Below, piece after piece: positions 4,730-6,116 of a stretch of DNA of 6,116 bases (position 1 is its first letter; every line of letters starts with the position of its first letter). A program made the translations under genes and the position numbers. Location of the stretch: assembly GCA_910587865.1 (NCBI GenBank), contig CAJUNX010000078.1, forward strand, positions 1-6,116, in the 5' to 3' direction. The stretch comes from an uncultured Roseburia sp. Its GTDB lineage: Bacteria > Bacillota > Clostridia > Lachnospirales > Lachnospiraceae. The notes under the pieces were generated by a model, which was given only the letters and a program-made list of their open reading frames with translations, was not told the DNA's origin and searched no databases.

Positions 4730-5497
4730 AAAATATCAGCAGTGAGAGTGTCATTCCCATTGTCACATCGCTTAGGAAATGCGCTCCCATAATGATCCGG
4801 CTGAGCATTACGCATCCGATCCACAGTATGGCGAAGATTTTCAGCAGTGTCTCCCGTTTTGCCAGTGCCGGAACAAAATCCGGGAGCAGTGTGAGCCACA
4901 TGATAACTGCGGCATTTGCACTGTGTCCCGACGGGAAAGACATGAATTCATTGTCTGTGACCAGCCCCTGGGGGATCATCCACATGGAAAAACCGCTGAA
5001 ATCACCGGTGGATACCATATGGCGGTACCGCTCTCTGCCCCAGCCCAGTTTAATGAGATTAAAGAGCAGAAGAACCGTTACAAACAGCTGCAGGCCAAGC
5101 TTTGCGGCACGAAGGGCATCCGGATTTCCGTTTTTGCAGACCGTCTTTGCAAGAAAGGCATTTGCAATCAGGACGGCGGCAGCCGCGATCAGCCCGAGTG
5201 CCTTCGGGCCGTGCTGGTATGTAATCAGCAGCATGCCTGCCATCAGAGAGAGCAGAACGGTGAGTATGGCGCCGGACACGCGTTTCCAGATCGATATGTT
5301 TTGGAAAACGCGATGATCATGGCACACAGGGACGCAAGGTAGCTGGCCGGAAATTCTCCAATGGCTTCAAACAGTTTTCCGAACATGCTCCCGGGGTTAT
5401 ATAAAAAATGTGATATCTGCAGATCCGCCGCTGCTCCGATCAGCAGGAGCACGGCAGCAGTCACTCCCAGAATCTTTAGATCGTTTTTGGTTTTCAT
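4671..5497 (-). pseudogene. PAP2-family membrane phosphatase, interrupted by one frameshift
   Basis: PAP2 enzymes remove phosphate from lipid phosphates such as phosphatidic acid or undecaprenyl pyrophosphate at the membrane. All three active-site motifs are present: K-x6-R in KLGWGRERYR (codons at about 5051-5022), PSGH in SFPSGHSANA (about 4934-4923), and SR-x5-H-x3-D in SRIIMGAHFLSDV (about 4802-4764). Several hydrophobic helices surround them. The N-terminal 64 residues, beginning MKTKNDLKILGVTAAVLLLI, lie in a different frame. They start at ATG 5497, with GAGGAG 7 nt upstream. One extra T (A on the plus strand) in the run at 5305-5308 would join the frames into a 275-residue protein of normal length. 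The gene is a frameshift mutant or the base call is wrong. A start at 5327 would remove the first membrane segments and has no RBS. Confidence 0.85.
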
Positions 5498-6116
5498 TTG
5501 CCTGCTCCTCACAATGTTTTAAAATAAATGCTCCCATTTCGTCAATGCAGTCCTCACACTGGGGATACACGCCGGTATTGTCAAAAAAGGCGTGGCCGAA
5601 TCCGTGATACAGCACCATTGTGGTTTCCACGCCGGCCCGGTGAAGCTTTGCGCCATATCCGAGCGTTTCCAGCTTCAGAAAATCGTGCTCTCCGACAGTC
5701 AGGAAAGTGGGAGGATTATCTGCTGCGTCTTTTGTATAGGGATTCAGATAATCATTACGGACGTCGTCTGTGCAGAGGATCGGTTTCAGACCGGAGGTCA
5801 TGCCGGAAAACATCCTGATCATTTTTGCAAGACTGCGTTTTTGTTTTGGTGCCATCACGAACTGATCCATACCGGGATGGAAGTCGGCATCCTCCACGCC
5901 GGCCATATTGAGTGTCGGATAGAGCAGCAGCTGTCCTTTCAGCAGACAGAGTTGTTCTTCCCTGTCCCGTGTCGCGCAGTACTGCGCCAGGTTGCCGCCG
6001 GCGCTGTCTCCCGCGACGAATACGTCTTCTGGTCATTCCGGTTCCGGCGGATCCATTCCAAAATGATGTACCGGGTGAATACGATGGTGGTATGGCTGAC
6101 CATGGCATCGTAACTG
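5397..6116 (-). pseudogene. alpha/beta-hydrolase (acetyl-esterase/lipase type), 5' partial, frameshifted
   Basis: The family hydrolyses carboxylic esters using a Ser-Asp-His triad. The nucleophile motif GDSAGGN is at about 6011-5991, the Asp in VGEHDFL at about 5684, and the His in HGFGHAF at about 5594. The gene enters from the right edge, so the N-terminus with the oxyanion motif is outside the window. The upstream part (ILEWIRRNRND, from about 6115 to 6032) is in another frame from DVFVAGDSAGG. One extra C at 6031-6032 would give the consensus join NDPEDVFVAGDSAGG. The downstream frame has no stop until 5397, about 100 bp inside the PAP2 gene. One extra base in the T run at 5521-5524 would instead end it at a TGA at 5509-5511, within the PAP2 ribosome binding site. 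It is probably the upstream gene of the cluster with PAP2 and AraC. Confidence 0.8.

Noticed and set aside
4779..5342. Plus-strand frames over the phosphatase gene (4779-5342 and 4792-5316)
   Set aside because: They are antisense shadows of the PAP2 gene, whose three active-site motifs are on the minus strand.
5592..6113. 173-codon plus-strand frame at the right edge
   Set aside because: It is antisense to the hydrolase with its GDSAGG motif.

Overview
The window reads as chromosomal accessory DNA of a Gram-positive anaerobe of the class Clostridia, most likely the family Lachnospiraceae. This is inferred from moderate GC content, strong GGAGG-type ribosome binding sites, sigma-A type promoters, tRNA genes without an encoded CCA, an Rpn-family PD-(D/E)XK nuclease of the kind expanded in that family, and YesM-like sensor-kinase pieces. 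No phylogenetic marker is present, so the assignment is tentative.

Layout. Positions 1-103 hold a GC-rich stretch of small hairpins and no gene. Positions 104-400 are a compact minus-strand tRNA-Gly(GCC) operon: promoter at 372-400, two nearly identical tRNA genes, and a perfect 22-bp-arm terminator. Positions 434-1700 are a gene graveyard. In order they hold a 52-bp direct repeat, an acyl-CoA ligase fragment, the tail of an unidentified gene whose stop overlaps the start of a sensor-kinase N-terminus, an inverted piece of HAMP-domain coding sequence, and an IS256-family transposase reduced by an internal deletion and a C-terminal truncation. Next comes an apparently intact Rpn-family nuclease/transposase gene (minus strand), with the second copy of the 52-bp repeat just beyond its 5' end. 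Positions 2760-3417 carry no convincing gene but contain a nested hairpin flanked by 14-bp direct repeats and a GC-rich block with further small hairpins.

The right half is ordinary chromosome. A GTG-started membrane-anchored protein related to FMN-binding domains (3451-3900, +) converges on a minus-strand cluster transcribed from the right edge: an alpha/beta-hydrolase (esterase/lipase type), a PAP2-family membrane phosphatase and an AraC-family regulator. The hydrolase and the phosphatase are each broken by a frameshift that one missing base in a short homopolymer would explain. A third such loss would also explain why the hydrolase frame runs about 100 bp into the phosphatase gene. This is either parallel decay or homopolymer undercalling in the sequence itself.

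No novel defence system or other multi-gene system was found. The most informative content is the rearranged mosaic at 434-1700, the paired coding-like repeats flanking the mosaic plus Rpn gene, and the shared homopolymer pattern of the frameshifts.
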